Below, piece after piece: positions 1-8,177 of a stretch of 53,441 nt of DNA; the stretch's first letter is position 1, and every line of letters begins with the position of its first letter. Source of the stretch: Candidatus Brocadia sp. Its GTDB lineage: Bacteria > Planctomycetota > Brocadiia > Brocadiales > Brocadiaceae. The stretch spans positions 1 through 53,441 of the forward strand of contig SOEU01000023.1 in the NCBI GenBank assembly GCA_021646415.1. Reading direction: 5' to 3'. The notes beneath the pieces are model-generated. The model worked only from the letters and a program-made list of their open reading frames with translations, was not told where the DNA came from and searched no databases. The translations under genes and the position numbers were made by a program.

Positions 1-86
1 CCTGCATGTACCGTTAGTCCCTTCCCATTCATCTCCGTCTTGATTTTCGGTTGTTTTCTTTCCTCGTTTTGTGCTATATTCTTCAT
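1..86 (-). CDS. Transposase, N-terminal fragment cut by window edge
   Basis: An ATG at 84-86 on the minus strand opens a frame that runs off the window after about 28 codons (MKNIAQNEERKQPKIK...). A strong Shine-Dalgarno (AAAAGGAGGTTCACC) lies just upstream, at about 91-105. The basic start followed by MNGKGLTVHAG resembles the beginning of DDE transposases of the IS1380 type, so I read this as the first part of an insertion sequence that continues to the left. Too little is visible to confirm the family or whether the gene is intact. Confidence 0.5.
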   Translation of the reverse strand, partial: MKNIAQNEERKQPKIKTEMNGKGLTVHA

Positions 87-163
87 TGAAAAGGTGAACC
101 TCCTTTTAGGTGTTTTTATTCTCAAAACACCTTGAAATCCCTTGGAGATTCTACCATTTCTGG

Positions 164-206
164 CCTAATCCTGCAACAAGGCTTCGCCTTGTTTGCAGGA
201 TTTAGG
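164..206. terminator. Long perfect-type hairpin upstream of the transposase
   Basis: CCTAATCCTGCAACAAGGC is followed by TTC and then a near-perfect inverted copy (GCCTTGTTTGCAGGATTTAGG), giving a stem of about 19 pairs with one mismatch or bulge. It lies about 80 bases upstream of the transposase start. It could stop read-through into the element or form part of the insertion-sequence end. There is no long T-run on either side, so a Rho-independent terminator is not certain. Confidence 0.5.
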
Positions 207-705
207 TTATATTTAATTTATTCACTATTTCCGAGGGGTATGATGGTGGAAATACTCAAAGCGTTTATATAACTGCTATAACTAAAGAAATCAAGAAAAT
301 TATGTTTCTTAAATATTTCTCAGTAAATAGAACCTCTACCGAGCCCTTTTTTTAACCTCTCTTAATAGGGTCTTGAGGTTTTTAATCTTGCGGTTGAGGA
401 TGTTTTATATCAATCTGCCAACACCGATAGCCTGTAATGAGATGATTTTTCGAACCGGTAATTAAAAGTCATTTAAAGAACAAATAAATTTAAAAATACA
501 TTCAAAGAATTACTGTTTTCTCCGTCCTCTTATTTCACTTACAATATCATACGAAATCTGGTGTCTTCCGGAATTGTTCTGGAATTTGTCCAAATTCCCT
601 ACTGAGATGCTTCTGTTATGCCCTTGATTATACCTCTCATTTCTGTTACATTACCGTTAATTTTCAGGATTTGCCGTATAATATACATGCACATAGGAGT
701 AGTAA
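207..705. other. Intergenic region with no clear gene
   Basis: About 500 bases without a convincing gene. It contains the left copy of the ~115-bp direct repeat (374-490). A short open stretch at about 239-354 could be a gene scrap but has no recognisable start. A TATAAT-like box is at 677-682, 24 bases before the brnT start, without a good -35 partner. Confidence 0.5.
374..490. repeat. Left copy of the direct repeat flanking the BrnTA/nuclease island
   Basis: From TGAGGTTTTTAATCTTGCGG to AAATAAATT, this stretch matches 4780-4897 in the same orientation with scattered substitutions and one 1-base indel. Shared landmarks include GTTGAGGATGTTTTATATCA, ACCGATAG, CTGTAATGAGAT and CGAACCGGTA. Homology stops on both sides. 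The two copies bracket brnT, brnA and the two large downstream genes, so they may be the scar of an insertion or the substrate for loss of the module. Confidence 0.85.
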
Positions 706-1005
706 GTGCGTTATTATTTCGACTGGGACCCTAATAAGGCAAAAATAAACTTAAGAAAGCATAGGATCGGCTTTGAGCAGGCATCTGCTATTTTTCTTGA
801 TCCAAGAATGATAACCGTCTTCGACAGTGAGCATAGCGAATATGAAGACCGATGGGCTACAATTGGAATTGACAGGAATGGTATTTTGTTGGTTGTAGTA
901 CATACTTTCCAGCAGTTGGATGCCGACTGTTGCAAAATTAGAATTATTTCTGCCCGCAAGGCAACCAGAAAAGAATCAAAACAATATCAGGAGGAAAATA
1001 AATGA
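706..1005 (+). CDS. brnT: BrnT family type II toxin (ribonuclease)
   Basis: A 99-residue protein of the BrnT/DUF497 family, RelE-fold ribonucleases that block translation until bound by BrnA. The family signature is visible at the N-terminus: FDWDPNKAKINLRKHRIGFEQA (Asp-x-x-Lys, Asn, Lys-His, Phe). The usual IGIDRNGILLVVVHT core and a C-terminal IRIISARKAT segment follow. The length is normal for the family. The start is GTG at 706 with AGGAG at 695-699. The antitoxin start overlaps the stop by four bases (ATGA), the classic toxin-first order of this pair. No catalytic loss is apparent. It sits inside the direct-repeat-bounded island, where toxin-antitoxin pairs often stabilise accessory DNA. 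Confidence 0.9.
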   Translation: MRYYFDWDPNKAKINLRKHRIGFEQASAIFLDPRMITVFDSEHSEYEDRWATIGIDRNGILLVVVHTFQQLDADCCKIRIISARKATRKESKQYQEENK

Positions 1006-1205
1006 AAAAGGAATACGATTTTTCCAAAGGTGAGCGAGGTAAGTTTTATCGTCAAGATGCAGAATTGTATTTACCTATTTACATCGAGCCTGACATGATG
1101 GAAGTGTTAAGAAAATTCTCAAAAAAAAAAGGCGTCGAGGTTACAACAATAGTAAATGAATGGATAAAAAAAGACATATCCATAGTAGAAACAATAACAA
1201 AATAA
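1002..1205 (+). CDS. brnA: BrnA/CopG-like antitoxin
   Basis: A 67-residue partner of the BrnT toxin. The first part (MKKEYDFSKGERGKFYR) is the sequence common to CopG-like antitoxins found next to BrnT. The second part (IYIEPDMMEVLRKFSKKKG to TTIVNEWIKKDI) fits a ribbon-helix-helix DNA-binding fold. It overlaps brnT by ATGA and has AGGAGG upstream at about 990-995, inside brnT. Antitoxins of this type neutralise the toxin and repress their own promoter, so autoregulation is expected from the family. No operator palindrome was identified. Confidence 0.85.
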   Translation: MKKEYDFSKGERGKFYRQDAELYLPIYIEPDMMEVLRKFSKKKGVEVTTIVNEWIKKDISIVETITK

Positions 1206-1316
1206 CATATGACTAATCACTCCACAAGATGCGGTGATACTGCCGCAGTATCTGTGAGTTCAATCGTCGTATTGAATCATGATGAAAGTTTTATCCTACT
1301 CAAGAAGGCAATTAAA

Positions 1317-2513
1317 ATGAATACTCTGAGAAACGACCTTATTGTTGCCTTCCAAGAGGGCAATTTTCTTCAAGTCGTTTATGAAAAATCATTAAGCGAA
1401 CATGAAAGTGGTAATGATCTAGCAGATGAACTGGTAAGAATGCATAATGATGAGCTGCTTGATGTCGTTGCAGCTTTTAAAGCCTTGCGGAATAAGTCAG
1501 ACGCTGCGTATGACTTTTTTATGACCTGCAGCATTCTCGAAAAAGCTCTTCTACACCTCAATTCTCCTGTGCGACCGGTTATGGACTGTGTTCTTCATTT
1601 AGTGAAGGAGGCAGGCCAAAAGATGGCTGCGGATACACCCTTCGGCCCTTTTATTGACTTTTGTGCAACTGCGCCATCTCGCCCAAAAGAGTCTCTAAAT
1701 CAGATCGAAGCATCCATTGATCAATTTGCTCATTTACTAACACCTACTATTGTTGCCGGGGCTCGCATTGACACTAAATACTATCTCAATGAGGCCATTA
1801 GACTTACAGGGCATAAGAATATCGAGATTCGCAAAAGGGCTATCTTTTCTTTAGGAAGAATTCAATATCCACAGGGCACCAATTTATGTGAACTTGCACT
1901 TACCTGTTTAGAATTGTCTGGGACAAAAGAGACAGACGATCACCTTTTGGGTAATCTCATAAAATCTGCGTTCAGTTTATATAAACACGACAAGTCACAA
2001 GAAGAGCGTATCATTAATCTTATCAACCGTGCTTTGTTACAAGAAGGCGACTACGTTCTGCGCGCGGCGGCAGAATTATTCGGCTTTGATTTTAATGAAC
2101 TCCCCCAGGCCTTGCTGGATGTTCTCCTTGATCATCTACGGCGTGTTAGACCTCAGGACAAAGGCACACTGGATAACATTGACTATGGCTTAAAAAAATT
2201 AATTAAACGAGAAGATCCGACCAAAGGTATTGAGTTTTTAGAAGCCGTGCTAATAGCCAACCCCAATGACATACCAATGGGTATATTCGATAGCGTTATT
2301 CGAGAGCTTTGCAAGAACAACAATATACTTAACAAATTACTGACGAGGTGGTTTCTGCGGGGTGATAGGGTACTTTGCGAAGGTATACAGGAAGTAGTTA
2401 ATAATGCCCATAACCAAATTATGCTATTGAAGATAGATCCGTCTGAACTGGTTCCTATAGACCTAGTGCATATTGTTTTCCTTGCAAGAAAAGCCTCGGC
2501 TATTTATTCTTAA
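1317..2513 (+). CDS. Helical-repeat protein, N-terminal part (frameshifted gene)
   Basis: First part of a gene of unknown function that appears broken into two frames. I prefer the ATG at 1317 (MNTLRNDLIVAFQEG) with AAGG eight bases upstream. An in-frame ATG at 1209 has no ribosome site. The product (398 residues) is almost entirely helical. It has stretches such as IEIRKRAIFSLGRIQYPQGT and VLRAAAELFGFDFNEL that look like HEAT/ARM-type repeats, a protein-interaction scaffold. There is no signal peptide or membrane segment. At the 3' end the frame stops after LARKASAIYS. Adding one A to the run at about 2488-2492 continues the protein as KSLGYLFLKPVSVASIIIS into the next ORF. The intact product would be about 580 residues. 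It precedes a putative nuclease. Confidence 0.7.
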   Translation: MNTLRNDLIVAFQEGNFLQVVYEKSLSEHESGNDLADELVRMHNDELLDVVAAFKALRNKSDAAYDFFMTCSILEKALLHLNSPVRPVMDCVLHLVKEAGQKMAADTPFGPFIDFCATAPSRPKESLNQIEASIDQFAHLLTPTIVAGARIDTKYYLNEAIRLTGHKNIEIRKRAIFSLGRIQYPQGTNLCELALTCLELSGTKETDDHLLGNLIKSAFSLYKHDKSQEERIINLINRALLQEGDYVLRAAAELFGFDFNELPQALLDVLLDHLRRVRPQDKGTLDNIDYGLKKLIKREDPTKGIEFLEAVLIANPNDIPMGIFDSVIRELCKNNNILNKLLTRWFLRGDRVLCEGIQEVVNNAHNQIMLLKIDPSELVPIDLVHIVFLARKASAIYS

Positions 2514-2545
2514 AGCCAGTAAGTGTTGCAAGTATCATCATTTCT

Positions 2546-3058
2546 TTGATTCATCTTACCAACGATGCAGAAATACTGCAGCAGCTTGGCACTCTTTTGT
2601 TTGACCCCCTGCTCCTCAATTTCCCTGGCAAGATAAGAAATTTCCTAATCCAACAAGCGGAAAGTGAATCAGGGAAAACCAAAATAACAATTGAAAAGGC
2701 GCTTAAGATTTTTAATGAATATATGGATGATTTGAAATCAACCGGAGTAATTCCGGAGTTACATCCCTCGCAAGCACAGCGAGATGTACACAGACGGCAC
2801 TTTTCTCGGCTTATGTCAGAGTCATTTAAGGAGGCGAAGAAAAAATCTGTTTTATTGTCAGTGACTTCAAAGTCTGTATTGCTTTACGGCAGAAAGTCGA
2901 TCAATTACATTTACGGTACTGATGGTAAATCCAACAGAGTAGAAATTCCATTGCATAGCCACGGTACTGAAATGAAATTTCCACGATACGAAATTATTGA
3001 TCCTTTCGACTTAGATTATATGCTGAGGCTTTTTCGAGCGGAGAAGATAAAGGCATGA
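2546..3058 (+). CDS. C-terminal part of the frameshifted helical-repeat protein
   Basis: This 170-residue frame has only a TTG start (2546) and no ribosome site. The same frame is open upstream through KSLGYLFLKPVSVASIII, directly continuing the sense of the preceding gene, so it is best read as the other half of one protein. The region is helical at first (GKIRNFLIQQAES, ALKIFNEYMDDL). It ends in a basic and beta-rich stretch (KKKSVLLSVTSKSVLLYGRK, DPFDLDYMLRLFRAEK). The stop overlaps the next ATG (ATGA at 3055-3058), so the two genes are translationally coupled. Function unknown. Either the gene is inactivated, a -1 slip in the A-run restores it, or the read has a base missing. Confidence 0.7.
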   Translation: MIHLTNDAEILQQLGTLLFDPLLLNFPGKIRNFLIQQAESESGKTKITIEKALKIFNEYMDDLKSTGVIPELHPSQAQRDVHRRHFSRLMSESFKEAKKKSVLLSVTSKSVLLYGRKSINYIYGTDGKSNRVEIPLHSHGTEMKFPRYEIIDPFDLDYMLRLFRAEKIKA

Positions 3059-4749
3059 AGCTTATTATCAGACAATACTTGGCCTCACTCAAAGAGCGTG
3101 ATGAACTGGACGCGGTACTTCCAGACTTGTTGAGCCAGCTAGGGCTTAATGTCTATTCTCGTCCCAGAAGAGGAACCCGACAAGACGGAGTTGACGTAGC
3201 TGCTGTGGGCAGCCTTGATGGCGGAACAGAAAAGGTTTACTTGTTCTCAATCAAACCAGGGGATTTAACTCGTAGCTCTTGGGATGGAGATGCGGTTCAA
3301 TCCCTTCGTCCATCTCTCAATGAGATATTGGATGCTTATACTCCTAACCGACTGCCAAATGAACACAGGGATAAAGATATTGTAGTTTGCCTCTGCTTTG
3401 GTGGAGATATTCAAGAGGAGGTAAGGCCTCTCGTCGAAGGATATATAAAACAGATCAACCGGGAAAATCTGACGTTTGAAGAATGGAACGGAGACAAACT
3501 TGCCTCACTTATTTTATCAAACTTTTTACGTGAAGACTTATTGCCACAAAACGCCCGCTCGCAACTGCGCAAGTCGCTCGCGTTACTGGATGAACCTGAA
3601 ACATCCTATCAGCACTTTTCTGCCTTAATCAGATCACTTTCCAGTTCAGAAATTTCGGAAAGCACAAAGGACAAAGACCAGATCACAGCAATCCGTCAAA
3701 TAAATATTTGTCTCTGGATACTGTTTGCCTGGGCTCGTGATGCTGGTAACTTGGAATCGGCCTATCTCTCCAGCGAACTTACATTACTGCATGCCTGGGA
3801 AATTACAAGAAAATACATTGCTAAAACTACTAAAACTGCAAAGTCAGTCCGATCAGCATTCTTTTCTATATTATCCATCTATTGGCAAATTAGCTACGAG
3901 TACCTTGGCAAGAAAATTCTGCCGCATACCCATAAACGACATGCTTTATCGGCTGCAGTTCAAGCCCCGTGTAATTTAGACGTTAATCTGAAGTTATTTG
4001 ATGTATTAGGTCGATTAGCCATAGGCGGCATTTGGGCTTATTGGAAAACGCAGCAAATTGATATCAAAGAGACTGAAACTCTTGGAAAAATATGGAACGA
4101 GGTACACTCCTTTTCATGTGCGGTTAAACAACTAATTACGAATAATCCAACTTTATTCTCACCAATAAAAGATGACCAGGCCATAGACATATCAATTTGT
4201 GTGTTACTGCTAATTATCGACAAGAATAACCATGACTACATTAGAAAATGGCTTTCTGAACTCGTTGAGCGAGCAACCTTCTCTCACCAAATAAATAGCC
4301 AATATCCCTGCAATTTACGGAGCTATGCTGAGTTACTCGAACACCCACAACAAAATAGTGAAAATTATCATCAGGAAGTGACCGGTGGGAGCATCCTGTT
4401 CCCGATGATTGCCTTATATGCAGCACTGCTGGGTGATAATGAACTTTATAAACAAGTTCAGTCCATTAAAGAAAAACACCTAAGCCATTGCAACTTTCAG
4501 TTTTGGTATCCTGATGATAGTTCTGAAGAGTCCTTCTATACCAATAATAATGCACATGGCGCCACATTGTCCCATGCATGTATAGACCGCTGTATGGATG
4601 AGTTCAAAAGCCAGGCCTTTGTCGAATGTGAACACTCACCACACTTTGAAACACTGTCGGCCATTAAAACTGGTTTATGGCCAATTATTCTTGTGGCGTG
4701 TCGGCATTACCGTATCCCTTTACCCGTGCATTTGATGGGGTTTTCGTGA
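3055..4749 (+). CDS. Putative PD-(D/E)XK-like nuclease with helical C-terminus
   Basis: A 564-residue protein that I do not recognise as a named family. Residues 1-130 look like a restriction-endonuclease-type fold. A helix (LDAVLPDLLSQLGLNVYSRP) is followed by RRGTRQDGVDVAAVG, then a strand ending LFSIKPGD. The Asp of DGVDV and the Lys of SIK would be the metal-site residues of a degenerate D-(x)n-xxK motif, with Ser where Glu or Gln is usual. The next segment (DKDIVVCLCFGGDIQEEV) is another alpha/beta element. Residues ~190-564 are mainly helical with several Cys and His near the end. It starts inside the stop of the preceding gene (ATGA), so the two probably act together. Its place in a repeat-bounded island with a toxin-antitoxin pair suggests defence, which is inference. 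Confidence 0.6.
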   Translation: MKLIIRQYLASLKERDELDAVLPDLLSQLGLNVYSRPRRGTRQDGVDVAAVGSLDGGTEKVYLFSIKPGDLTRSSWDGDAVQSLRPSLNEILDAYTPNRLPNEHRDKDIVVCLCFGGDIQEEVRPLVEGYIKQINRENLTFEEWNGDKLASLILSNFLREDLLPQNARSQLRKSLALLDEPETSYQHFSALIRSLSSSEISESTKDKDQITAIRQINICLWILFAWARDAGNLESAYLSSELTLLHAWEITRKYIAKTTKTAKSVRSAFFSILSIYWQISYEYLGKKILPHTHKRHALSAAVQAPCNLDVNLKLFDVLGRLAIGGIWAYWKTQQIDIKETETLGKIWNEVHSFSCAVKQLITNNPTLFSPIKDDQAIDISICVLLLIIDKNNHDYIRKWLSELVERATFSHQINSQYPCNLRSYAELLEHPQQNSENYHQEVTGGSILFPMIALYAALLGDNELYKQVQSIKEKHLSHCNFQFWYPDDSSEESFYTNNNAHGATLSHACIDRCMDEFKSQAFVECEHSPHFETLSAIKTGLWPIILVACRHYRIPLPVHLMGFS

Positions 4750-4779
4750 ATCTGCACAAACATAACGGGGGCTTTCTGG

Positions 4780-4897
4780 TCAGGTTTTTGATGTTGCTGT
4801 TGAGGATGTTTTATATCAATCTACAAGCACCGATAGACTGTAATGAGATAGTTATTTCGAACCGGTAGTTAAAGGTCATTTAAGGAACACATAAATT
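4780..4897. repeat. Right copy of the direct repeat flanking the BrnTA/nuclease island
   Basis: Begins 30 bases after the nuclease stop and matches 374-490 in the same orientation, offset by 4406-4407 bases. The shared core runs from AGGTTTTT through GTTGAGGATGTTTTATATCA and CGAACCGGTA to ATAAATT. Sequences beyond the repeat differ between the two copies. A possible 63-codon frame overlapping it has no support as a gene. Confidence 0.85.
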
Positions 4898-5079
4898 CCC
4901 AACTCTCTCATTCCACGCAGGATTTTTCTTATAGGCAGGTTTACTGAATAAATATGGATAAAAGGATGGATTGTTACTATAATATTTACAAGAATTGATT
5001 TGTTTTAAAGGAATGAAATTGTTCCAAATTTTCATGTAATTTATATTAATATCTCATATCTGATTTCATTCGATATTTT

Positions 5080-7527
5080 ATGCAAAGCAAACAGAACAAA
5101 CATGAATGGCCATACTATGCACGCAGGGTTATTCAATTCCTCTCCTTTTCTATCTTTCTTTATTTACTCCTCTTTTTAGATCCCCTTACCGAAAGAGACC
5201 TTTCGGCCAATATATTTCTCCGGATGAGTCCCCTTTCTGCCATCGGGGCTATGATGGCCGCAAAGGCATTTATTTTGAAGTATTGGCCTGCCATGGTCGT
5301 GCTATTGCTAACAATTCCCTTTGGGCGTTTCTTTTGTGCATGGATTTGTCCATTGGGAACAACAATCGATATTACCGATCGCTGCCTTGCCGGTCTCAGG
5401 AGGAAATCTCAGAAGCATATTTATGACGGGCGTAAGTTTAAGTATTATCTCCTTGCATTCCTTTTGATAAGTCTCTTGTTTACCCGGCAGTATGCCGGAT
5501 GGTTTGATCCTCTATCCATTGCTACCAGTGTATACGCAATAAGTATCCATCCCTATATTATAGATCTTATCGACGGTCTTTTTGGCTATTTTAGCGCTAT
5601 TCCTCTTGCCGGGTATCTTTTCACCTTCATCCATAAATTTATCCAGGACGTACTTTTTGCCCATCATGCGCCCTTCTTCAGGGCACATGGAATCCTCCTC
5701 TCCGTATTTATTGTATTAATCTTTTTTGGCGTGATATTCCGGCGCTACTGGTGCAGGAACATTTGCCCTATGGGGGCCATTCTTGCGCTCTTTTCCGACT
5801 GGTCATTATTCAAAAGGAACGTTTCATCCTCTTGCACAAGCTGTGGTCTGTGCGTTGAGAAGTGCGGGATGGGTGCAATCAGCAGTGATGGACATGGAAC
5901 GAAGGAAGGTGAATGTATCTTGTGTATGACCTGCCAGAAGGTATGCCCGGAGAACAGCATTACCTTTCGCTTGAAACAACCTGCTGAACAAAGATATGCT
6001 GTAAACCTCTCCAAGAGGTCATTTCTCGTGACTGGTTTAACCGGCGCTGTGATGGCACCTTTATTAAAATTAAACTATACAAAGAGGGTTAACAAGGGGA
6101 AGGTCTCTCTTATTCGTCCACCAGGTGCTGTGGACGAAGAGGAGTTTCTTGCACTCTGTGTACGGTGTGGAGAGTGCATGAAGGTCTGTAAGACCAACGG
6201 ACTGCATCCTGCATTGTCGGAGGCTGGTGTTGAAGGTCTCTGGACACCCAAACTCATCCCCAGGATTGGCTACTGCGATTATGGTTGTGTGCTCTGTACG
6301 CGTGTTTGCCCGTCAGGCGCAATCAGACGTTTAGACTTAGAGGAAAAACGAGAAATCGCGTTGGGTAAGGCACGGATAGATCATAACCGGTGTATTCCAT
6401 GGGTGGGTTACGCACGGCTACCAGAATTAGAAAAAAGATGGCAGGATTTCAATTGTGGTGTATGTGAGGAGGTGTGTCCTGTACCCACAAAGGCCATTCA
6501 TTTTAACACCTATGTGGATGCGCAACAACGGGAGATCCGCAGGCCTTTTGTACGGGAGGATGTTTGCACAGGTTGTGGCTTTTGTGAAAAGGTCTGTCCT
6601 GTCCTGGGAACTTCGGCAATTGTTGTAGAAGGAATACAACCTCAAACGAAAATAAGAAGTCTAAAGGAAATTTTGATTATTAATAATTTTCTTCCCGTAG
6701 TTATTGGAGGGTGGAAAAGGGTATTTGGGCCAAACGTTTATGAAGGAAAGGATAAACTTTATGAATACATTAATGGAGGTGCGGAGCCTTATCTGTCATA
6801 TTCTTTTATCCGCGTCTCGAATGCCGAATATCTAAAAGAAGCAGATAAGAAGGTGCTTGTCGATATCTGGGAGTTTGATTCATCAGACGATGCGTTTGGG
6901 GTTTTCACGAAAGACAGGGCAGGTGCTGATATAAAGTTGGGTGATGGAAGCGCTCTATTTCAGAACTGCCTCTATCTCTGGAGCGGGGTGTTCTTTATAA
7001 AGATTGAGCCGAGGGAGGGAGATGTTTTACCTGAGGAAGTTATTTTTATCGGCAAATCCATAGTTGATTTAATGCCTTATAAAAAGGTAGCTTTGCCCAC
7101 GATAATGAATTATCTTCCTGGTCAATATCTTCTTCAGGAAAGTCCAAGATTCTTCCATAAAAAAATTATCCTTGATAATATATATATTTCTGACAATTTT
7201 ATTGAGGAAAATGTGTTTTATTTAAGTGAAAAAACTGATGCTGTTATGGCAGAATATAAACCCAATGCCAACACAGATCCCCTGAAGCTCATGCTTATAC
7301 GATATCCTGACGGAGATACAGCAAGGCGTGCCTTTGACGATGTGGTGAAACTATGGAGGTCGTGGGGTGAAAAGGAATTGTCGGAAGGAATGATTCATAC
7401 CTTTCAGGACAAAGCGTTACGCTATACATCATGTGTGCAAAAAACAAATATTCTTGGCATGACATTCCTTTCTCCAGGCAAGGACGATGCAGAAACACTG
7501 CTTAAACTTATAGCAGAAAAACTATAA
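5080..7527 (+). CDS. NapH/NosR-like membrane polyferredoxin fused to a DUF6599 domain
   Basis: An 815-residue membrane iron-sulfur protein. Residues 1-230 hold several transmembrane helices and the two CxxxCP motifs of the NapH/NosR/CcoG type (CAWICP at 86-91, CRNICP near 226). Cys-rich ferredoxin segments follow: CTSCGLCVEKC, CILCMTCQKVCP, CVRCGECMKVC, CDYGCVLCTRVCP, CGVCEEVCP and CTGCGFCEKVCP. A further basic-hydrophobic segment (LSKRSFLVTGLTGAVMAPLL) looks like an embedded export or anchor signal. The last ~270 residues are a soluble DUF6599-type domain with the typical YEYINGGAEPYLSYSF. Proteins of this class pass electrons from the quinone pool or membrane to periplasmic enzymes. The partner is not visible here and the gene stands alone. 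Confidence 0.85.
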   Translation: MQSKQNKHEWPYYARRVIQFLSFSIFLYLLLFLDPLTERDLSANIFLRMSPLSAIGAMMAAKAFILKYWPAMVVLLLTIPFGRFFCAWICPLGTTIDITDRCLAGLRRKSQKHIYDGRKFKYYLLAFLLISLLFTRQYAGWFDPLSIATSVYAISIHPYIIDLIDGLFGYFSAIPLAGYLFTFIHKFIQDVLFAHHAPFFRAHGILLSVFIVLIFFGVIFRRYWCRNICPMGAILALFSDWSLFKRNVSSSCTSCGLCVEKCGMGAISSDGHGTKEGECILCMTCQKVCPENSITFRLKQPAEQRYAVNLSKRSFLVTGLTGAVMAPLLKLNYTKRVNKGKVSLIRPPGAVDEEEFLALCVRCGECMKVCKTNGLHPALSEAGVEGLWTPKLIPRIGYCDYGCVLCTRVCPSGAIRRLDLEEKREIALGKARIDHNRCIPWVGYARLPELEKRWQDFNCGVCEEVCPVPTKAIHFNTYVDAQQREIRRPFVREDVCTGCGFCEKVCPVLGTSAIVVEGIQPQTKIRSLKEILIINNFLPVVIGGWKRVFGPNVYEGKDKLYEYINGGAEPYLSYSFIRVSNAEYLKEADKKVLVDIWEFDSSDDAFGVFTKDRAGADIKLGDGSALFQNCLYLWSGVFFIKIEPREGDVLPEEVIFIGKSIVDLMPYKKVALPTIMNYLPGQYLLQESPRFFHKKIILDNIYISDNFIEENVFYLSEKTDAVMAEYKPNANTDPLKLMLIRYPDGDTARRAFDDVVKLWRSWGEKELSEGMIHTFQDKALRYTSCVQKTNILGMTFLSPGKDDAETLLKLIAEKL

Positions 7528-7656
7528 CGAACTCTGCGAATAAGATAGTGTTCATTATAATAAGTAACTTCGGGCCAGAAGGGGGAGTATGGCGAAGAGA
7601 AATTTAAATAGATTGCCTGGTTATAAGGTTATAGAATGGTTTGATAAATTTTTTTG

Positions 7657-7686
7657 TTGCAAAAAATAGTGAAGCTTTGCTATATT
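7657..7686 (+). promoter_or_regulatory. Possible promoter of rpsO-pnp
   Basis: TTGCAA at 7657-7662 and TATATT at 7681-7686 are separated by 18 bases, about 110 bases upstream of the rpsO start in an AT-rich leader. The match to the sigma-70 consensus is fair, and AT-rich DNA gives many chance matches. Confidence 0.3.
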
Positions 7687-7793
7687 TGTTAGCTAATAGA
7701 AAAATAAGAACATTAACTATATTTAAAGATAGTTGTATACGTGTTTTTAATCGGTGTTTTTGAATGGCCCATTTTTTGTAAGGAATTGGTGTA

Positions 7794-8060
7794 ATGATAA
7801 GTAAAGAAGTAAAACAAAAGATTATTCAAGATATCAGGGTTCACGAAAATGATACAGGTTCTCCGGAGGTACAGGTAGCGTTGCTTACAGAGCGAATCAA
7901 TCATTTAAGTGACCACTTAAAGGAACATAAAAAAGACCATACTTCCCGCAGGGGATTGTTTCAAATGGTTGGACATAGATCTGCACTACTGAAATATTTA
8001 TCAAACAACGATAACGAAAGGTATAAGAAGCTCATCAGTAAGCTTGGTATAAGGAAATAA
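7794..8060 (+). CDS. rpsO: 30S ribosomal protein S15
   Basis: An 88-residue protein that matches S15 along its whole length. It shows the family motifs [40 protein letters not shown] and LLKYL near the end. S15 binds the central domain of 16S rRNA early in assembly of the small subunit platform. The ATG has AAGGAATTGGTGTA upstream. It lies directly before pnp, the gene order conserved in many bacteria. In Escherichia coli S15 represses its own translation by binding its leader. Whether the long AT-rich leader here does the same cannot be read from the sequence. Confidence 0.97.
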   Translation: MISKEVKQKIIQDIRVHENDTGSPEVQVALLTERINHLSDHLKEHKKDHTSRRGLFQMVGHRSALLKYLSNNDNERYKKLISKLGIRK

Positions 8061-8177
8061 AACAAAATTTTAGGAGGAACCTATAGACCTATTGAAAATG
8101 TATAAAAATTTCAAAAAGATCATATCTATTGCTGGTCAAAAACAAGATATGAGAAACAAACGAGCATGAGGTGTTAA

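Noticed and set aside
239-354. Short open stretch reading YDGGNTQSVYITAITKEI
   Set aside because: There is no start codon with a ribosome site and no recognised family, so it is not listed as a gene.
4677-4868. 63-codon plus-strand frame at the end of the nuclease gene
   Set aside because: It overlaps the nuclease C-terminus and then runs into the direct repeat. Its sequence is a by-product of these.
7589-7669. 26-codon frame MAKRNLNRLPGYKVIEWFDK... upstream of rpsO, close behind GGGGGAG
   Set aside because: The Shine-Dalgarno-like run is only one base from the ATG, the frame overlaps the likely promoter region, and no family is recognised.
8098-8169. 23-codon frame between rpsO and pnp
   Set aside because: It is 20 bases from AGGAGG, too far for normal initiation, and its product has no recognisable features.
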